Part shown: piece by piece, positions 26,747 through 39,587 of the stretch
Position numbering within the stretch: position 1 is the stretch's first letter
How the letters are laid out: every line of letters starts with the position of its first letter
NCBI RefSeq assembly: GCF_014651695.1
Contig: NZ_BMXJ01000007.1
Span: 388,509 to 452,508, forward strand
DNA from: Nocardiopsis terrae
Lineage (GTDB): Bacteria; Actinomycetota; Actinomycetes; Streptosporangiales; Streptosporangiaceae
Reading direction: 5' to 3'
Length of the DNA: 64,000 nt
Notes under the pieces: generated by a model
Told to the model about the DNA's origin: nothing
What the model saw: only the letters and a program-made list of their open reading frames with translations
Database searches by the model: none
Position numbers and translations under genes: made by a program

Positions 26747-27589
26747 GTGAGTGCTGACGTGCGCATTCTCGCGGCCGAACCGGGTTGCCATCTCTTCGGT
26801 GACAACGGTTGCGGGTTCGAGGCCCCCACCATCGGGATGTTCTTCCCGGAGCCGTGGTACACCGGTATCCCCCGCAGCGCTGGCATCGACCTGTACCTGG
26901 TTCTGTTGCTCGTCGCGGTCGGTGCCGTCCTGCTTCTGTGGTCGTGGTTCAGCAAGAAGCTGAGCCTCGTCCCCGGCCGCAGGCAGAGTGTCGGCGAGAT
27001 GCTGGTCCTGTTCATCCGGGACAACATCACCCGACCCACCATGGGTGCCAAGGGCGACAGCTTCATCCCGTTCATGACGGGCATCTTCACGCTCATCCTG
27101 GCCATGAACTTCACCGGCCTGATCCCGGGCATGATTCCGGTCAACAGCAACCTCGCCTTCACGGCGATGTTCGCACTGGTCATCTACGTGATGACCATCG
27201 TGATCGGTGTCCGCAACCAGGGCGGCTGGGGCTACTTCAGGAACCAGATCTTCCCGCCCGGGATGCCCAAGCCGATCTACGTCCTGGTCACCCCGATCGA
27301 GATCCTCTCGGTCTTCCTCATCCGTCCGGTGACGCACGCCCTGCGTCTGTTCGCGACCATGTTCGCGGGCAGTCTGCTGCTGGCCGTGTTCGCCTACGGC
27401 GGCTGGTACATGCTCAACCTGACGGCGGAGCCCCTGCTGGCCGGCGTCTCGGTGCTCTACTCGGGTGCCGCGCTGCTCGGTTACGTCGCCTTCTTCGTCT
27501 TCGAGATCGTGATCATGCTCATCCAGGCCTTCGTCTTCACCCTCCTGGCGAGCCTGTACATCAACCAGTCGCTCGAAGCGGCTCACTAG
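26747..27589 (+). CDS. atpB: F1Fo-ATP synthase subunit a
   Basis: Membrane subunit of 280 residues forming the two proton half-channels against the c-ring. The essential arginine is R200 in THALRLFATMFAG; FTGLIPG is conserved upstream. Five to six membrane helices follow a longer N-terminal periplasmic segment. GTG 26747 has GAAAGGA 7-8 nt upstream. Confidence 0.97.
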   Translation: MSADVRILAAEPGCHLFGDNGCGFEAPTIGMFFPEPWYTGIPRSAGIDLYLVLLLVAVGAVLLLWSWFSKKLSLVPGRRQSVGEMLVLFIRDNITRPTMGAKGDSFIPFMTGIFTLILAMNFTGLIPGMIPVNSNLAFTAMFALVIYVMTIVIGVRNQGGWGYFRNQIFPPGMPKPIYVLVTPIEILSVFLIRPVTHALRLFATMFAGSLLLAVFAYGGWYMLNLTAEPLLAGVSVLYSGAALLGYVAFFVFEIVIMLIQAFVFTLLASLYINQSLEAAH

Positions 27590-27713
27590 ACCCCCTCCGC
27601 GTTCCCCCGGCCCCGTGGTCGGACCAGGGACGAGGAGTGCTTCAGACCCGTCCACACCGGCGAACTGACCAATTGCGTACCGCAACGCCGGACGTCGAGT
27701 AAAGGGAAACACA

Positions 27714-27944
27714 ATGGACATCGCTGCGATCACCGGCAACATCAACACCATCGGTTACGGCATCAGCGTCATCGGCGCCGGTATTGGTGTCGGTATCGTC
27801 TTCGGTCTCGGTATGCAGGCCATCGCCCGCCAGCCCGAGGCCCGCGGCCCGCTGCAGACCAACATCTACCTCGGCTTCGCCCTGATCGAGGCTCTGGCGA
27901 TTCTGGGCTTCGTGCTCGCCTTCGCGGCTCCGGCCGGCGCCTAG
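27714..27944 (+). CDS. atpE: F1Fo-ATP synthase subunit c
   Basis: Proteolipid of 76 residues with two helices joined by the polar loop ARQPEA (38-43). The proton-carrying carboxylate is E59 (GFALIEALAI). The glycine-rich first helix (GAGIGVGIVFGLG) allows tight ring packing. The c-ring ion is protons, since the sodium-type Q/ES-T ligand set is absent. AAGGGA stands before the ATG. Confidence 0.97.
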   Translation: MDIAAITGNINTIGYGISVIGAGIGVGIVFGLGMQAIARQPEARGPLQTNIYLGFALIEALAILGFVLAFAAPAGA

Positions 27945-27997
27945 TCGGAGATTGCCAACCGTTTTCTGATGGCAACTGACGCGAAGGAGGGCTGACC

Positions 27998-28543
27998 ATG
28001 TTGGTGGAGTTGGCAGCCGAGTACAACATTCTGCGGATCGACTGGGTGAAGTTCACCTTCGGTGCGATCGCGCTCGCCGTGATCTACTTCTTTGTGGTCC
28101 GCAAGGCGGTCCCGAGGGTGATGAAGGTCCTCGACGAGCGTCACGACGCCATCGAGGGCGGCATCGAGCGGGCCAAGAGGGCCGAGGCCGAGGCCGAGGA
28201 GATCCGCCAGCAGTACCGCGAGAAGCTCGAGGAGTCGCACCGCGAGTACGCCCAGGAGCTCGAGAAGGCCAAGGAGCAGCGCGCGGTGATCATCGCCGAG
28301 GCTCGCGAGGAGGCCCAGACCGAGGCCAACCGGATCATCGAGGCCGCCAAGGCCCAGATCGAGGCCGACCGGCAGCAGGCCGTCGTCCAGCTGCGCGGCG
28401 AGATCGGCGCCCTGTCCACTGAGCTCGCGAGCCGCATCGTCGGTGAGACGCTCAGCGACGGTGCCGCTCAGAACCGCGTCGTGGACCGGTTCCTGGAGGA
28501 GCTGGAGCAGGACGAGAGCGCGAAGCAAGCCGAGGTGCGCTGA
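27998..28543 (+). CDS. atpF: F1Fo-ATP synthase subunit b
   Basis: Peripheral-stalk subunit of 181 residues: one N-terminal membrane helix (about 17-36), then a long charged coiled helix rich in Glu, Ala and Arg that reaches to the delta subunit. The final base of its stop codon is the first base of the atpH ATG (TGATG). Confidence 0.96.
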   Translation: MLVELAAEYNILRIDWVKFTFGAIALAVIYFFVVRKAVPRVMKVLDERHDAIEGGIERAKRAEAEAEEIRQQYREKLEESHREYAQELEKAKEQRAVIIAEAREEAQTEANRIIEAAKAQIEADRQQAVVQLRGEIGALSTELASRIVGETLSDGAAQNRVVDRFLEELEQDESAKQAEVR

Positions 28544-29364
28544 TGCGTGGTATCAGCCGTAGCTCCCTGGCTGAGGTGACCCGGCGCCTGGACGAGAACG
28601 TCCTGGCGCCGGCGGACGCCGCCCAGCACGCGGTCTCCCTCGGCGGCGAGCTCTTCGAGGTCGTCGCCCTGCTCGGCGGCGAGCACTCGCTGCGCCGCTG
28701 GCTCGCGGACCAGGCCAACCCGGCGGAGAAGAAGACCGGCCTGATCGGTCAGATCCTCGAGGGCAAGACGTCGCCGTCCACGGTCATCGTGGTCAACGAC
28801 GTCGTGTCCCAGCCGTGGGCCGGGCCCCGCGACATGGTGGACGCCCTGGAGCGCCTCGCGGTCTACGCGACCGTGGCCTCCGTCGAGGGCACCCGCCTGG
28901 ACGAGCTCGAGGACGAACTGTTCCGTTTCGAGCGGATCGTCATCGCACAGCCGGACCTGCGGTCGGCGCTCACCCGTGACGGCGTGGCCCCCTCACACCT
29001 GCACGCGCTGGTGGAGAACCTGCTGTCGGGCAAGGTGAGCTCCGCGACGCTGGCCCTGGTCAGCGAAGCGGTCACCCGGCCCCGGGGACGTACTCTGGAG
29101 CAGGCGCTCCAGAACTTCGGGCAACTGGTCGCCGAGCGCGCCCAGCGCTACATCGCAGTGGTGCGCAGCGCGGTTCCGCTGAGTGAGGCGCACCAGGAGC
29201 GTCTGCGGGCGCTCCTGACGCGCAAGTACGGCCGTGAAATCCACCTGAACACCGAGGTCGTCCCCGAAATCGTGGGTGGACTCTCCATCCAGGTGGGCGA
29301 CGAGGTCATCGACGGCACCATCGCCGGGCGCATCGCTGAGGTCCAGCGCCGTCTGGCCGGCTGA
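28543..29364 (+). CDS. atpH: F1Fo-ATP synthase subunit delta
   Basis: Subunit delta (OSCP) of 273 residues, longer than the ~180 of E. coli as usual in actinobacteria. The C-terminal half holds the conserved region [20 protein letters not shown] and [16 protein letters not shown]. The N-terminal extension is helical. It links the b stalk to the top of F1. Confidence 0.95.
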   Translation: MRGISRSSLAEVTRRLDENVLAPADAAQHAVSLGGELFEVVALLGGEHSLRRWLADQANPAEKKTGLIGQILEGKTSPSTVIVVNDVVSQPWAGPRDMVDALERLAVYATVASVEGTRLDELEDELFRFERIVIAQPDLRSALTRDGVAPSHLHALVENLLSGKVSSATLALVSEAVTRPRGRTLEQALQNFGQLVAERAQRYIAVVRSAVPLSEAHQERLRALLTRKYGREIHLNTEVVPEIVGGLSIQVGDEVIDGTIAGRIAEVQRRLAG

Positions 29365-29438
29365 CACACGCGAACACACGCAAGGCAAGCACGCACGGCG
29401 CCGGCCCGGCGCCATTTGAGAGCAAGGACAACGTAGAG

Positions 29439-31076
<1,638 letters not shown>

Positions 31077-31079
31077 CCG

Positions 31080-33451
<2,372 letters not shown>

Positions 33452-33512
33452 TACTGCGCGTCAGTGTCCCCCCGCTCCGGGAGCGGAGGGCGACGGGCGG
33501 GGCTAGTTCCCA

Positions 33513-33548
33513 GGCGGGGTCGGGTATCGGTTCGTACTCGACCCCGCC
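33513..33548 (+). other. Intercistronic hairpin between atpD and atpC
   Basis: GGCGGGGTCG (33513-33522) and CGACCCCGCC (33539-33548) form a perfect 10-bp stem with a 16-nt loop, ending 18 nt before the atpC ribosome-binding site. A smaller stem CCGCTC/GAGCGG is at 33472-33486. These could partly terminate or process the mRNA and set the epsilon to beta ratio. Confidence 0.6.
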
Positions 33549-33580
33549 GAACCCACCCGCTAGCCGAGGAGTTTGTGGCA

Positions 33581-33970
33581 GTGTCGAAGAAGCTTTTCGT
33601 CGAGATCGTCTCTCCGGACCGTGAGGTTTGGGCGGGCGAGGGCGACATGGTCATCGCGAAGACCGTCGAGGGCGAGATCGGCGTTCAGCCCGGGCACGTC
33701 CCGGTGCTGTCGCTTCTGGCCGAGGACGCGGTCGTTCGTGTCCTGGGCGCACGTGAGACCGGCGAGGTCCGGGTGGCCGCCCACGGCGGTTTCGTCTCGG
33801 TCTCGGGCGAGGGACGGATCTCCGTTCTCGCCGAGAGCGCCGAGCTCGCCGAGGACATCGATGTGGACCGTGCGCGCGAGGCGCTGAAGGGTGCGAGCGA
33901 GTCGGGCGACAGCCTGGCCGCGGCTCGTGCGCGCAGCCGCCTGCGTGCTGCTGGCGAGGAAGTCGCCTAG
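33581..33970 (+). CDS. atpC: F1Fo-ATP synthase subunit epsilon
   Basis: Subunit epsilon of 129 residues, regulator of ATP hydrolysis and part of the rotor foot. The beta-barrel domain (EIVSPDREVWAGE, GEIGVQPGHVPVL) is followed by a C-terminal helical hairpin. GTG 33581 lies 9 nt after GAGGAG; GTG 33575, two codons upstream, is a possible alternative with only 3 nt spacing. Last gene of the operon. Confidence 0.95.
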   Translation: MSKKLFVEIVSPDREVWAGEGDMVIAKTVEGEIGVQPGHVPVLSLLAEDAVVRVLGARETGEVRVAAHGGFVSVSGEGRISVLAESAELAEDIDVDRAREALKGASESGDSLAAARARSRLRAAGEEVA

Positions 33971-33992
33971 CCGAGTCAGGGGGCAACGAGAC

Positions 33993-34481
33993 GTGGGTGT
34001 GGAACCGCTGCAGGGAACGTCGTGGTTGGAGTCCTTGTGGTGGGTGGTCCTCGCCCTCCTCGTCGCCGTCCTGCTGGTGCTGGTCGCCGGCGTGATGCGA
34101 CGGTTCGTGCTGCTGCGCAGCGGCGGTGCCGTCGAGTGTTACCTGCGTGCGCGCGGGGCGAAGGGACGCCGGGGCTCCTGGCGGATCGGTTTCGGCCGGT
34201 ACGGTTCGGAGCACCTGGGCTGGTTCCCGATCCTCTCGCTCAGACCGCGGCCGACAGCGAGGCTGTCGCGCCGCGGTCTTGTCGTTGTGGGGCGCCGTTC
34301 CCCCGGGGCCGGGGACGCCCACCTGCCCGCCGACGTCACCGTTCTGGAGATCGGCTGGCTTGCCGAGGACGGCAGTGAGCCCCGCGAGGCGACCTACGAG
34401 GTCGCCATGGGCGAGAGCGTGCTCACCGGGTTCCTGTCGTGGATCGAGTCGATGCCCCCCGGAACCCGCTGGGAGGCGTGA
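33993..34481 (+). CDS. DUF2550 family membrane protein
   Basis: Protein of 162 residues with one N-terminal membrane helix (about 14-34, WWVVLALLVAVLLVLVAGV) and a soluble beta-rich domain containing SWRIGFGRYGSEHLGWFPI. It matches the actinobacterial DUF2550 family, regularly found just after atpC. The function is unknown. It starts 22 nt after atpC and could be part of the same transcript. Confidence 0.85.
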   Translation: MGVEPLQGTSWLESLWWVVLALLVAVLLVLVAGVMRRFVLLRSGGAVECYLRARGAKGRRGSWRIGFGRYGSEHLGWFPILSLRPRPTARLSRRGLVVVGRRSPGAGDAHLPADVTVLEIGWLAEDGSEPREATYEVAMGESVLTGFLSWIESMPPGTRWEA

Positions 34482-34528
34482 CGCCGTGGCAGGTTCACAC
34501 GGGCGGACCGGTGTGTTTGCATGGGCCC

Positions 34529-34834
34529 ATGAGTACGATCGTCGCTTTCTCCGTATCCCCGCTCGGTACCGGCGACTCCGTCGCCCCGGCTGTTGCACGC
34601 GCCGTCAAGGTGGTGCGTGAGAGCGGTCTTCCCAACGAGACCTCGGCCATGTTCACCACCGTCGAAGGCGAGTGGGACGAGGTCATGGAAGTCGTCAGGC
34701 GTGCGGTTGAGGCTGCGGGCGAGGGTGCCGACCGGGTGAGCATGACCCTCAAGGCCGACGTGCGCAAGGGCGTCACCGACGGACTGCACAGCAAGGTGGA
34801 GGCCGTCGAGCGTGAACTCGACGGCCTCCGGTAG
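34529..34834 (+). CDS. MTH1187/YkoF-type thiamine-binding protein
   Basis: Protein of 101 residues of the MTH1187 family (DUF77) with a ferredoxin-like fold. Typical features are the opening IVAFSVSPLGTGDSVAP, NETSAMFTTVEGEWDEVM and the closing amphipathic helix. Some members bind thiamine or a related pyrimidine; the physiological role is unclear. A TTGCAT hexamer lies 6 nt before the ATG and no Shine-Dalgarno is present. Confidence 0.88.
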   Translation: MSTIVAFSVSPLGTGDSVAPAVARAVKVVRESGLPNETSAMFTTVEGEWDEVMEVVRRAVEAAGEGADRVSMTLKADVRKGVTDGLHSKVEAVERELDGLR

Positions 34835-34867
34835 GGCTCGTGGGCCGGTGCCCCGACCGGGCACCGG
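34799..34867. terminator. Two hairpins between convergent genes
   Basis: GAGGCCGTCGAG-N6-CTCGACGGCCTC (34799-34828) is a perfect 12-bp stem inside the last codons of the thiamine-binding-type gene. CCGGTGCCC-N5-GGGCACCGG (34845-34867) is a second perfect stem in the gap before the convergent membrane protein. Together they look like a bidirectional terminator. Confidence 0.7.
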
Positions 34868-34876
34868 ACCTCCGGG

Positions 34877-35341
34877 TCAGCTCCGTACGGTTTCACCGGC
34901 GGGGGCGCTGAAGTAGTCCTGCGCCGCACGCCGGAACAGCAGGCCCGCCACCACCAACGCGAAGACCGCGGAGATGACGGCACCCGGTCCGTAGACCATG
35001 GGGATCATCAGAGCCGGGTTGGCCACACCGAAGACGGCGTTGACACCGATGGTGAGGGGGCGGGCCCGGGGCTCGCCCCTGCCGACCATCACGGCCAGGA
35101 CCGTCGCGGCCACGGCGTAGACCAGGCAGACGGCGCCCCCCAGGTAGATGGCCCAGACGTTCTGCTCAGCCGTTTCGGCCACGGCGTCCATCTCCGTCGG
35201 CATCTGCTCCATCAGGTCGGTGCCCTCGACGACGAAGGCACCGAAGAGCGTCGTCGCTCCGATGAAGAGCTGGTAGACAGCGATCAGGACAAGCAGCACC
35301 AGAACGGCAACGACGCTGCCGGGTTTGCCCTGGGTGTGCAT
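34877..35341 (-). CDS. four-helix membrane protein, unknown function
   Basis: Hypothetical protein of 154 residues with four predicted membrane segments (about 9-33, 64-86, 95-112, 118-136) and a polar loop at 40-62 that is probably extracytoplasmic. No recognised motif. The ATG has AGAAGGAAGGGG upstream. It is monocistronic as far as the sequence shows. Confidence 0.75.
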   Translation of the reverse strand: MHTQGKPGSVVAVLVLLVLIAVYQLFIGATTLFGAFVVEGTDLMEQMPTEMDAVAETAEQNVWAIYLGGAVCLVYAVAATVLAVMVGRGEPRARPLTIGVNAVFGVANPALMIPMVYGPGAVISAVFALVVAGLLFRRAAQDYFSAPAGETVRS

Positions 35342-35494
35342 GTGCCCCTTCCTTCTGCTCGGGGGAATCGCTCACACGGGGCCCTAGCCGATTCGCGGCG
35401 GATAACACGTGCTCACCGAGGAAGACCGTGTTCGCCCGGACGGCGGGGTTCTGCGGCGGACGGGTCCGTGGTCTTCCCGGCCCGCGGAGAGGTC

Positions 35495-36091
35495 CTAGCG
35501 CTCCCCTCCCGGCTGCCAGAGGACCTCGTCGCCGTCCCGGGCGACGTACCGGCCGAGGATGAACAGCAGGTCCGAGAGCCGGTTCAGGTACTGCGCGGTG
35601 AGCGGGTTGACGCTGTCCCCGTGCTCCTCGATCGCCGCCCAGACTGCGCGTTCGGCACGGCGGACCACGATACGGGCGGTGTGGACCAGGGCGACGGTGG
35701 GTGATCCGCCGGGCAGGATGAAGCTGCGCAGGGTCGGTAGGCCCTCGTTGTAGGTGTCGCAGGCCTCCTCCAGCCGGGTGACGTACTCCGGTAGGACGCG
35801 CAGCGGGGGGAACTCCGGGTCGGGCACGATCGGAGTGGACAGGTCCGCGCCCAGGTCGAAGAGCTCGTTCTGCACGCGTCCCAGCAGGACGCGCACGTCC
35901 TCGGGAAGGTCGCCCACGGCCAGTGCGACACCGATGGCGGCGTTGGCCTCCTCCGTGTCCGCGTAGCCCACGAGCCGGGTGTCGTTCTTGTTGGTCCTGC
36001 TCATGTCGCCGAGCGCCGTCGTGCCGGCGTCACCGGTGCGGGTGTAGATCTTCGACAGCACGACCGGCTTGTCAGTGTCCCGTTTGGTCAT
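35495..36091 (-). CDS. cob(I)yrinic acid a,c-diamide adenosyltransferase (PduO type)
   Basis: ATP:cob(I)alamin adenosyltransferase of 198 residues that makes adenosylcobalamin, the cofactor of acyl-CoA mutases such as the IcmA gene in this window. The ATP-binding motif YTRTGDAGTTALGD is at 16-29 and the second conserved region is ARIVVRRAERAVWA. ATG 36091 has TAGGCT 7 nt upstream (36104-36099) and no Shine-Dalgarno, so it is probably leaderless. It is not clustered with cobalamin biosynthesis genes. Confidence 0.93.
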   Translation of the reverse strand: MTKRDTDKPVVLSKIYTRTGDAGTTALGDMSRTNKNDTRLVGYADTEEANAAIGVALAVGDLPEDVRVLLGRVQNELFDLGADLSTPIVPDPEFPPLRVLPEYVTRLEEACDTYNEGLPTLRSFILPGGSPTVALVHTARIVVRRAERAVWAAIEEHGDSVNPLTAQYLNRLSDLLFILGRYVARDGDEVLWQPGGER

Positions 36092-36430
36092 GGCACTCAG
36101 CCTAGGGGCGGGGGACTCCCGACCAGGGGGAGGGGTTGAGCACGGAGTTGTCACAGAGGATAACTGTTCAGTCTCAAGGGGTGAAGGTGACGTGTCTCAC
36201 TGATACCTTTTGGGGTGAGGGAGCTACACACCGTAGTTTCCGGCGGTGTCCGTGCAGGGTGCACCCGGGTGGAACAGAGGGGGCTGCCCGGGAGGCCGTG
36301 TGGAGGGGGAGGCACCGCTAGGGGCGGGCGGCGTGGAACCGGGGGGTTCACGCCGCCCGCCCTCACCCGTGTCCGGGACGGGTCTCTCCGGGAGCTCTCG
36401 GCTACGGGGCCTGTGTTCGCCCGCCCGGCC
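36092..36430. other. Gene-free region with adenosyltransferase promoter and M28 terminator
   Basis: The left end carries the leaderless promoter of the adenosyltransferase gene (TAGGCT at 36104-36099). The right part carries an 18-bp stem with one bulged G (36322-36362), which should terminate the M28 peptidase transcript. Between them 36140-36250 is lower in GC and contains no supported gene. Confidence 0.6.
36322..36362 (-). terminator. Terminator hairpin of the M28 peptidase gene
   Basis: Arms starting GGGCGGGCGGCGTG and ending CACGCCGCCCGCCC pair over 18 bp with a single bulged G and a GGGG loop. It lies 69 nt downstream of the peptidase stop codon. Confidence 0.65.
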
Positions 36431-37990
36431 CTACCGCACCCAGGCGTCGCCCTTGCGGGGCAGGTCGACCTCGACGGCCGACATGGTCAGCACACCGTTG
36501 ACGGGCAGTGTGCTGTCGGCGAAGAACTCCACGCCGTGTGCGCCCGCGGCCGACAGTTCGGCGACCGAGTCCCAGTTGATGTGCTCCAGGGTGTCGTCCG
36601 CCGTGTGGTAGTACGGGTCGAACGTCTCGCCCGCCGTACCGCCGTACCATTCGGTCTGCTCCTCGGTCTTGACGCCGTCGGCGCCGCTGAACAGGCCGCC
36701 GGAGGCCACACCCGCCTGCATGAAGGCGAGGTAGTCGCTGCGGCCGCTGAGCACGCCGGGCTCGCTGACCTGGCCCTGCCCCTCGAAGTAGTCCTCGAAG
36801 ACCTTGGCGATCGCGCCGGAGCCCGAGGGGGCGCCGCCGGACTCCGGCAGCTCCATCCGGCCGTCGAGCACGAAGCGGCCGTAGTTGTGCGAGCCGATCA
36901 TGTCGAAGTTGAGGTAGAGCGCGATGTCGTCGAGCTCGTCCTCGGTCAGGTCGGTCACGTACTCGGTGGAACCGACCAGGCCGTCCTCCTCGGTGCCCCA
37001 GAAGGCGAAGCGGACCTTGTTGTTCGGGGACTCCTGTTGGGCCAGCTGGATGGCGGTCTCCAGCAGGAAGGCCGAGCCGCTGCCGTTGTCGTTGATCCCC
37101 GGGCCGTCCTCGACGCTGTCCAGGTGGCCGCCGACGACCACCACGTTGTCGTCACGGCCGCCGGGGGTCTCGGCGAGGATGCTGTAGGAGCTCTCCTGCT
37201 CGACATCGGAGTCGACGGCGACCCGGAGTTCCAGGTCGGGGATCGACAGCAGGTCCGCGCCGACCAGGCCGGAGACGCCGACCGCGGGGATGTCGGACAG
37301 TTCGCTGACGGTGCCGAGGAAGACCTCGTCCTCGTTGTTGACCACCAGGGCCGCCGAGGCGCCGGCGTCCGCGGCGTTCTGCACCTTCTGCGCGAACGCG
37401 CAGGCGCCGCGGACGGTGATGGCGATCGCGCCCTCGGGGAAGTCCGCGAAGTCGTCCGCGGAGCAGCCGCTCTCCGAGCTGTCGGGGTTGACCGCGACCA
37501 CCGGGGCGGTCACGTCACCGGCCCCGGAGTAGCTCATGGTGACGTAGTCCTCGTCGAGCTCGTACGGGTGCTGTTTCGGCGCGGTCTGCTCCAGGACGGC
37601 GGGTGTGTTCTCGCCCCAGGACTCGTACTCGTAGTCGTGGCGGTAGGGCTCGTACCCGGCTCTTTCGAGCTGGTCCTCGATGTACATCGCGGCCACGTCG
37701 TAGCCGGGGGTGCCGGTCGCACGGTTGCCGCCGTTGTACTCGGCGATGGTGTTGAGGTTGACCAGGTGGGACTCGATGGCGTCCGCGGTCACCAGGTCGG
37801 GGAGCGCGACCTCGTCGGCGTGGGCGGGGGAGCTCGCCAGGGTGCCCGCGGCCATCAGCAGGGCGGCGATTCCCGCTGCCGTCGCGGTGCGCCGCCGGGG
37901 GGAAAGGGACGAACCCGCTCTGTCGAGCGAGTGCCCGGGATTGCTCGGATGCACGATCTTCCTCCGGTTCACGGGGGTCCACCGCTCCAT
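36431..37990 (-). CDS. secreted M28 family aminopeptidase with PA domain
   Basis: Exported zinc peptidase of 519 residues. A signal peptide with twin arginine-like RRR and hydrophobic core ends near SPAHADE. A protease-associated (PA) domain follows (about 150-270, VRGACAFAQKVQNAADAGAS). The catalytic M28 domain shows the two-zinc motifs GGHLDSVEDGPGINDNGSG and FWGTEEDGLVGS plus HTADD near the C-terminus. It resembles aminopeptidase Y/S-type enzymes that release N-terminal residues from peptides outside the cell. ATG 37990 is chosen; GTG 37972, six codons later, is possible. Confidence 0.92.
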   Translation of the reverse strand: MERWTPVNRRKIVHPSNPGHSLDRAGSSLSPRRRTATAAGIAALLMAAGTLASSPAHADEVALPDLVTADAIESHLVNLNTIAEYNGGNRATGTPGYDVAAMYIEDQLERAGYEPYRHDYEYESWGENTPAVLEQTAPKQHPYELDEDYVTMSYSGAGDVTAPVVAVNPDSSESGCSADDFADFPEGAIAITVRGACAFAQKVQNAADAGASAALVVNNEDEVFLGTVSELSDIPAVGVSGLVGADLLSIPDLELRVAVDSDVEQESSYSILAETPGGRDDNVVVVGGHLDSVEDGPGINDNGSGSAFLLETAIQLAQQESPNNKVRFAFWGTEEDGLVGSTEYVTDLTEDELDDIALYLNFDMIGSHNYGRFVLDGRMELPESGGAPSGSGAIAKVFEDYFEGQGQVSEPGVLSGRSDYLAFMQAGVASGGLFSGADGVKTEEQTEWYGGTAGETFDPYYHTADDTLEHINWDSVAELSAAGAHGVEFFADSTLPVNGVLTMSAVEVDLPRKGDAWVR

Positions 37991-38184
37991 GGTGTTGGGG
38001 GATGGACACCTGGGGTGGGCGAGGTACCGGAGAAGCCTCGCAGCCGTGGGGGCCCGCGGCAAGACATGGACCGGGACATTGCCACAATCAGCCACAGACC
38101 TTACGCAAAGGGTGCACACTGTGGTTGGATAGACGGCCCGAAGCGTCCGAATCGTCTTACTGTGCGGGGTTTCGGGGCTGGAGG

Positions 38185-38841
38185 CTACTCGTCTTCCTGG
38201 TGCTTGCGCGCCCGGTACTCGACACCGACCCCGCCCATCACCGCGACACCCCGGATGTGCACGATCGGGGCGTCCGGGTCCACCACGCTGGGGGTGTTCC
38301 CCTCGATCCCGAAACCGCCCATCACCGGCAGGCCGTGCACGCGCACCTGGATGTCGTCGGGCACGACGATCCCGATGCCGCCCATGGCCGTGCAGATCCA
38401 GATGGTGGTCTCGCGCTGGGTGAACCGGGCCTCGCGCAGGTCGAGTTCGATACCGCCCATCACCGCGGCCGCGACGAACACGGGCGGCACGACCCAGTTC
38501 CCGGACCGGTCCGCGCCGCCCATGAGGACGAGGGCGCTGCGGCTGGTGGCGGGGTGGTCGACGATCCGGCTCGCGCCGTAGACCGGGCGGGGCGAACGGA
38601 AGTCCGCAGGGACCGGGGAGTTCGTGGGCGCGGAACCGGTGGTCGGCAGGTCCTCGGTGAGGGGGACGAGTTCGCCGACGGTCTTGGCCCGGTACACCGA
38701 GTCCAACCGGTCGCTGTGTTCGTCGGGGTCCAGGCGGCCCTCGGCCAGGGCCTCGCGGAGCAGGTGCGCGACGGCGTCACGGTCGGCGTCCGAGGCGCGC
38801 ATCCGACCGTTCCCGTCGTCGTGAGGGGTGATTTGGCTCAT
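38185..38841 (-). CDS. DUF1707 and LiaF-like domain protein
   Basis: Soluble protein of 218 residues. The N-terminal DUF1707 domain (about 10-60: MRASDADRDAVAHLLREALA, GRLDPDEHSDRL) is common in actinobacteria. The C-terminal half (about 115-210) shows repeated AVMGGIELDLR-, AMGGIGIVVP- and VMGGFGIE-like units of the LiaF C-terminal beta-helix. LiaF proteins restrain envelope-stress sensor kinases. Here the gene lies 110 nt downstream of a sensor kinase/regulator/ABC cassette on the same strand, which fits such a role, but no membrane segments are present. Confidence 0.85.
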   Translation of the reverse strand: MSQITPHDDGNGRMRASDADRDAVAHLLREALAEGRLDPDEHSDRLDSVYRAKTVGELVPLTEDLPTTGSAPTNSPVPADFRSPRPVYGASRIVDHPATSRSALVLMGGADRSGNWVVPPVFVAAAVMGGIELDLREARFTQRETTIWICTAMGGIGIVVPDDIQVRVHGLPVMGGFGIEGNTPSVVDPDAPIVHIRGVAVMGGVGVEYRARKHQEDE

Positions 38842-38951
38842 CGGTTCCACCATATTCCGATTCTTCTCCTCACGGCAGGGTGCGGCATCGGGGAAACCCC
38901 CTGAGACACCCCTGAAGTTCGGGGCGTTCGGCCAGGGGGCGGGGACGGGGG

Positions 38952-39587
38952 CTACTGCTCGGGGAGCAGGCCGCGGCGGAGCGCCTGGGACACCGCGGAG
39001 GTACGGTCGCCGACCCCCAGCTTCTCGTAGACCCGCATCAGGTGGGTCTTCACCGTGGTGGGACTGATGTGCAGCGCCCGGCCGATCGCCGCGTTGGTAC
39101 GCCCGTCCGCGGCCAGCCGCAACACCTCCACCTCGCGGGGGGAGAGCACGGGCCCCGCCGGTTCGGTGCGCTGCCGCATCCCGGTGAGCAGCTTGCCCGC
39201 GATCCGGCCGCTCAGCACCGTCTCGCCCCGGGCTGCCGAACGGACGGCGTCGGCCAACTCCGCGCGCGGGGTGTCCTTGAGCAGGTAACCGGTGGCGCCC
39301 GCCTCGACCGCGCGCAGGATGTCGGTGTCGGTGTCGTAGGTGGTGAGTACCAGGACGTGCACGTCCCGGTACTCGGTGTGGATGCGCTCGGTCGCCGCCA
39401 CACCGTCGCCTCCGGGCATACGCAGGTCCATCAGCACGACGTGTGGCCGCAGCTCGGCGACCCGGGCCACGGCCTCGGGACCCGAACCGGCCTCGCCGAC
39501 GATGTCCAGGTCGGGTTCGGCGCTGAGCATGCCGCGGATGCCCTCACGGACCACTGGGTGGTCGTCCACCAGAAGGACGCGGATCAT
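38952..39587 (-). CDS. NarL/LuxR family response regulator
   Basis: Two-domain regulator of 211 residues. Receiver: D8/D9, phospho-acceptor D54 in VLMDLRMP. Output: LuxR helix-turn-helix at about 147-205 (LSPREVEVLRLAADGRTNAA, TVKTHLMRVYEKLGV). It is translationally coupled to the kinase upstream by a 4-nt overlap. Confidence 0.95.
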   Translation of the reverse strand: MIRVLLVDDHPVVREGIRGMLSAEPDLDIVGEAGSGPEAVARVAELRPHVVLMDLRMPGGDGVAATERIHTEYRDVHVLVLTTYDTDTDILRAVEAGATGYLLKDTPRAELADAVRSAARGETVLSGRIAGKLLTGMRQRTEPAGPVLSPREVEVLRLAADGRTNAAIGRALHISPTTVKTHLMRVYEKLGVGDRTSAVSQALRRGLLPEQ

